Source of the DNA: Betaproteobacteria bacterium
GTDB taxonomy: Bacteria; Pseudomonadota; Gammaproteobacteria; Burkholderiales; SG8-41
DNA length: 64,000 nt
Assembly (NCBI GenBank): GCA_021730905.1
Contig: JAKFYK010000025.1
Location: 17,377-81,376, forward strand
Reading direction: 5' to 3'
The position numbers and the translations under genes were made by a program. The notes beneath the pieces are model-generated. The model was given only the letters and a program-made list of their open reading frames with translations, was not told the origin of the DNA and made no database searches. This document shows, piece after piece, positions 61,107-64,000 of this stretch (the first letter of the stretch is position 1; each line of letters opens with the position of its first letter).

Positions 61107-62129
61107 ATGCCCGGTTACCCTGCAAACGTTGCGCTAAGCCGCTCTGAAATCGCCGCGCTGATTTTCATGGCGGTTTCCCTGCCCGCGGTCATCAAGCTGC
61201 ATCTGCTGCCGGCGTTGTTCGCGGGCCTGCTGGTGCATGAACTGGTGCATATGCTGGCGCCGCGCATGTTTGGGGTCAATCATCCGGGCCGCGCCAAGAT
61301 CGTGGCGCTGACACTGCTGCTCACCTTGATCATTCTGGTGACGGGGGGCGCGATTACGGCAACGGTGCTGTTCCTGCGCAGCGATGCCGGCAGCCTGTCG
61401 GTGCTGCTGGAGAAAATGGCGGAGATTCTGGACAAGGCGCGCGAAACGCTGCCGGCCTCGATGCAGGAATGGATCCCCATCGACGCTTCGGACCTGAAAG
61501 ATCAACTCGTGGCCTGGCTCAGAGCGCACGCCAATGAAGTCAAAACCATGAGCGGACAGGTGGGCCATGGCCTGGTGTATGCGCTGATCGGTATGGTGAT
61601 CGGCGCGCTGATTTCGCTGCGCGAAGTGCTGCCGGGACAGACGCCGGGGCCGCTGGCCCGCGCGCTGTCGCAATGCAGCGCAAGGCTCGCCGACGCGTTT
61701 CGCCGCGTGGTATTCGCGCAGGTGCGCATCTCCGCGTTAAACACGGTGCTCACCGCCATTTATCTCGTCGCCGTGCTGCCCATGTTCGGTGTGCATCTGC
61801 CGCTCACCAAGACCATGATCCTGATCACGTTTCTGGCAGGCTTGCTGCCGGTGCTGGGCAATCTGATTTCCAACACGGTGATCGTGGTCATCAGTCTGAG
61901 TTATTCGCTGCCAGCAGCCATCGGATCGCTGGCGTTTCTGGTGATCATTCACAAGTTTGAATATTTCATCAACGCGCGCATCGTCGGTTCGCAGATACAA
62001 GCCTCGGCGTGGGAGCTGCTGCTGGCGATGGTGGTGATGGAAGCCACGTTCGGTCTGCCAGGTGTGATCGCTGCGCCGGTGTTTTATGCGTATCTGAAAT
62101 CGGAACTGACAGGGCGCGGCTGGGTCTAG
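61107..62129 (+). CDS. AI-2E/PerM-family membrane transporter
   Basis: 340 residues with about eight hydrophobic segments and the family's late blocks LITFLAGLLPVLGNLISNTV, LVIIHKFEYFINARIVGSQI and VVMEATFGLPGVIAAPVFYA. The family includes the AI-2 exporter TqsA, PerM and Na/Li antiporters, so the substrate is open. It starts 20 bases after tetR on the same strand and may be cotranscribed, which suggests but does not prove a link to efflux control. Confidence 0.87.
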   Translation: MPGYPANVALSRSEIAALIFMAVSLPAVIKLHLLPALFAGLLVHELVHMLAPRMFGVNHPGRAKIVALTLLLTLIILVTGGAITATVLFLRSDAGSLSVLLEKMAEILDKARETLPASMQEWIPIDASDLKDQLVAWLRAHANEVKTMSGQVGHGLVYALIGMVIGALISLREVLPGQTPGPLARALSQCSARLADAFRRVVFAQVRISALNTVLTAIYLVAVLPMFGVHLPLTKTMILITFLAGLLPVLGNLISNTVIVVISLSYSLPAAIGSLAFLVIIHKFEYFINARIVGSQIQASAWELLLAMVVMEATFGLPGVIAAPVFYAYLKSELTGRGWV

Positions 62130-62228
62130 AACCTATCTCATAGTTAAACGCATGCTGCGGAATCCCGGAAGAACCATAGTGGGCAGCGTGAGTGCGGGGA
62201 GCACGGCACGCAGCAGGTTACTTACAGG

Positions 62229-63239
62229 CTAACGAATCACCCAGGGCTTGAAATAATCCGTGCGATCGGCGGAATACACGACATAGTGCTTCACCTTTTT
62301 GTCGTGCAGCACGTGCAGCGTCACATCGTCGCCCGCCTGACCGCTTGCCCACAGGCGTTCATAGAACTCGCTCTGGTTGCCGATGGAATGGCCGGCCACG
62401 CCCAGCACGATGTCGCCACGTTTGATACCCGAACGGTCGGCCGGGCCATCCGCCAATGTGCGCGTAACTACCACATGGCCCTCGATTTCTTCAGTATAAA
62501 TGCCGAGCCACGGCCGAGCGGGCGCCTGCCGCCGTCCATGCGCGATCAAATCATCGAGTATAGGTTCTAGCAGGTTGATGGGAATAAACATGTTGCCGGG
62601 AAACGCGACACCCGTGGCCAGCGTATCGCTTACCCAAAGCGATGCAATGCCGAGCAACTTGCCGTCATCGTCCAACAACGCGGCACCGCTGTGCTCGCCG
62701 CGCGGCGGCGCGGTGAAAATCGCGTCGTCGATCATGTATTCCCACCAGCCGGTGAAGCGGCGGCACGAAGATACGCAAGCGGCAGATACACCTCCTGCGG
62801 ACTCGTGCGCTGCAATGCGCACACTCTGCAGGGGTTTCAGCTTTGACGAATCACCGCGCTTCAAGGGTTGCTTCGCCACGCCGGGGGAAGCGCGCAGCAG
62901 TCCGAAGCCGCTGGCATGGTCAAAACCCACCACGCTCGCGGGATAAACGCGCCCATCCGGCGCCATCGCCAGAATGGAACCAGCCTCGATAATCAGGTAG
63001 CCCACCGTGAGGATGAGTCCGCTGGCATCGATCACCACGCCGGTGCCTTCGCGCTCCGCACCCAATGTGGCGGCACTGCGCGCGTCCGCCACGGCTTTGA
63101 TGCTGAGTTTGACGATGCCATCCGGCAGATCATCGCTGCGACCCGCCTGCGTGTAGGGCGCGTTGACGGCACGCCACGTGGACAGCGCCACACTGAAGAA
63201 AGAAGGTGAATTCAATGGCGAACTCAAGGGATTGCTCAA
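62229..63239 (-). CDS. DegP/S1C-like trypsin-PDZ protein with degenerate active site
   Basis: 336 residues: a trypsin-like domain (about 40-225) and a PDZ domain (about 235-320, RPWLGIYTEEIEGHVVVTRT, DRSGIKRGDIVLGVAGHSIG). Compared with DegP, the catalytic His is Tyr81 (LILTVGYLII), the Asp position is Gly111 (FDHASGFGLL), and the Ser remains (Ser184, GEHSGAAL). So it is probably not a protease and may act as a PDZ scaffold. No signal peptide. ATG 63239 overlaps the greB stop (63236-63239). Confidence 0.82.
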   Translation of the reverse strand: MSNPLSSPLNSPSFFSVALSTWRAVNAPYTQAGRSDDLPDGIVKLSIKAVADARSAATLGAEREGTGVVIDASGLILTVGYLIIEAGSILAMAPDGRVYPASVVGFDHASGFGLLRASPGVAKQPLKRGDSSKLKPLQSVRIAAHESAGGVSAACVSSCRRFTGWWEYMIDDAIFTAPPRGEHSGAALLDDDGKLLGIASLWVSDTLATGVAFPGNMFIPINLLEPILDDLIAHGRRQAPARPWLGIYTEEIEGHVVVTRTLADGPADRSGIKRGDIVLGVAGHSIGNQSEFYERLWASGQAGDDVTLHVLHDKKVKHYVVYSADRTDYFKPWVIR

Positions 63240-63796
63240 TTAAATGCCTCGTAACGCACGTCCACAATCTCAATCTGCCGCACGCCCGACGGGGTGCGCA
63301 GCGATACCGTATCACCCGCGCCGCGCTTGATCAACGCCGCCGCTATCGGAGAAATCCAGCTCACATGGCCGCGCGCCGGATCCACCTCATCAAGCCCGAC
63401 AATGGTCACGGTGTGTGCTTCACCCGTATCATCCACGTAGTCAACGGTCGCACCAAAGAAAATCTGTTCGGTACCGCCACGCGCGGCCGGATCGACCACT
63501 TCCGAATTGTCGAGCCGGCGCGTGAGATAGCGGATGCGCCGGTCGATTTCACGCAGGCGCTTCTTGCCATACAGATAGTCGCCATTCTCTGAGCGGTCGC
63601 CGTTGCCCGCCGCCCATGACACCACTTTCACCAGTTCCGGGCGTTCGATATTCAGCAACTGCGTCAACTCATCTTTGAGCCGCTCATAACCACGCGGCGT
63701 CATGTAATTCTTGACGCCGCGCGGCAACGGCGATACTTCCTCGTCGTCCTCGACGGAGCCTTGTCCCGCGCCGATGGTCGCTGCGGTTGATTTCAT
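63236..63796 (-). CDS. greB: Transcription elongation factor GreB
   Basis: 186 residues. N-terminal coiled-coil TPRGYERLKDELTQLLNIER with the tip ENGDYLYGKKRLREIDRRI, and the C-terminal FKBP-like domain GATVDYVDDTGEAHTVTIVG, ISPIAAALIKRGAGDTVSLR. ENGDYLYGKKRL marks GreB rather than GreA. It frees backtracked RNA polymerase by stimulating transcript cleavage. The N-terminal 25 residues are an acidic extension. ATG 63796. The DegP-like gene is translationally coupled downstream. Confidence 0.92.
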   Translation of the reverse strand: MKSTAATIGAGQGSVEDDEEVSPLPRGVKNYMTPRGYERLKDELTQLLNIERPELVKVVSWAAGNGDRSENGDYLYGKKRLREIDRRIRYLTRRLDNSEVVDPAARGGTEQIFFGATVDYVDDTGEAHTVTIVGLDEVDPARGHVSWISPIAAALIKRGAGDTVSLRTPSGVRQIEIVDVRYEAFN

Positions 63797-63904
63797 GTAT
63801 ATAGTGTATCGAAATCGGCGTTTGTGGGGCAGCAGTTCCTGCATTAAAATTCTTTGCAAATTCCATGTTCCCCGTGCCGCCCAATCTCTTTTCCCCCGAC
63901 CAGC

Positions 63905-64000
63905 ATGCTTGACGAACACGTCGTTTTTGTCGATCTGGAAACCACCGGGGCCACCGCAACCCACGATCGCATCACGGAAATCGGCGTGATCGAGGTCTAT
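63905..64000 (+). CDS. DnaQ-like 3'-5' exonuclease, 5' part only
   Basis: The first 32 residues are in view: MLDEHVVFVDLETTGATATH and on through DRITEIGVIEVY. DLETTG is exonuclease motif I with both acidic ligands, and ITEIG fits the DNA polymerase III epsilon/Cho type. It continues past the right edge, so it could be dnaQ itself or an exonuclease-GIY-YIG fusion. Divergent from greB. Confidence 0.8.
   Translation, partial: MLDEHVVFVDLETTGATATHDRITEIGVIEVY

Noticed and set aside
1..64000. tRNA, rRNA or insertion-sequence transposase genes
   Set aside because: I looked for cloverleaf ends, rRNA landmarks and DDE transposase motifs and saw none; small ncRNAs cannot be excluded by eye.

Overview
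The window reads as a chromosomal segment of a GC-rich betaproteobacterium, most likely of the order Burkholderiales. The main reasons are eleven Bug/TctC-type periplasmic solute receptors, protocatechuate 3,4-dioxygenase genes in pcaH-pcaG order, a phthalate-type Rieske oxygenase, and many dispersed proteobacterial hairpin repeats. This is inference from gene content; no rRNA or tRNA gene is present to settle it.

The most striking content is a pair of selenoprotein genes of the UGSC type. The first enters the window at its left edge (ends 1478) and has an in-frame TGA at 153-155. The second (9780 to 9169, minus strand) has one at 9480-9478. In both, the reading frame continues past the TGA with matching protein sequence on each side (CD-x-VI-x-G-x-G-x-U-GS-C/S-T-x-W), and a stem-loop with a G near the start of its loop follows at the spacing expected of a bacterial SECIS element. 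Downstream lies a conserved domain of about 330-350 residues of unknown function, fused in the first gene and encoded by a separate, translationally coupled gene (9172 to 8126) in the second. Ordinary gene calling splits both genes at the TGA.

Layout. 1-6.2 kb: UGSC selenoprotein, two hydrolases, a small membrane protein, a cupin/Bug pair. 6.2-8.0 kb: ABC exporter. 8.1-14.3 kb: UGSS selenoprotein and partner, Bug receptor, lipocalin-like and DoxX genes, a two-component flavin monooxygenase (LLM oxygenase plus flavin reductase) and a hydrolase. 14.5-21.3 kb: RtcB, Bug receptors, a glycine-zipper surface protein, a class II aldolase, pcaHG. 21.4-24.3 kb: an accessory patch holding two membrane proteins (one with a phage-virion-like tail), a lower-GC orphan, a Bug gene 3' remnant and a gutted zinc dehydrogenase. 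24.4-38.7 kb: Rieske oxygenase, dihydroxyphthalate decarboxylase-like protein, Bug receptors, SMP-30 lactonases, an LLM oxygenase, amidohydrolase, cyclase, hydrolases. 39.0-50.2 kb: a long minus-strand catabolic run (Bug, sulfatase, two more Bugs, lipoprotein esterase, LutA-like protein, enolase-superfamily enzyme, Ldh-family dehydrogenase, DEDD exonuclease, EamA transporter, ketopantoate reductase-like protein). 50.3-54.4 kb: a caspase-rhodanese fusion, a second sulfatase and a second enolase-superfamily enzyme. 54.4-61.1 kb: an RND efflux operon with a divergent TetR regulator and palindromic operator. 61.1-64 kb: AI-2E-family transporter, a catalytically degenerate DegP-like protein, GreB, and the start of an exonuclease.

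A second unexplained signal is an AT-rich repeat of about 30 bp (core ACAAATACTTA, usually preceded by AATAA and AATAATT blocks). It occurs at least nine times in the window, in both orientations, and several copies supply coding sequence: a stop codon, signal-peptide starts and an internal segment. Functionally the region looks like a peripheral catabolic and uptake zone for aromatic acids, sulfated compounds and hydroxy acids.
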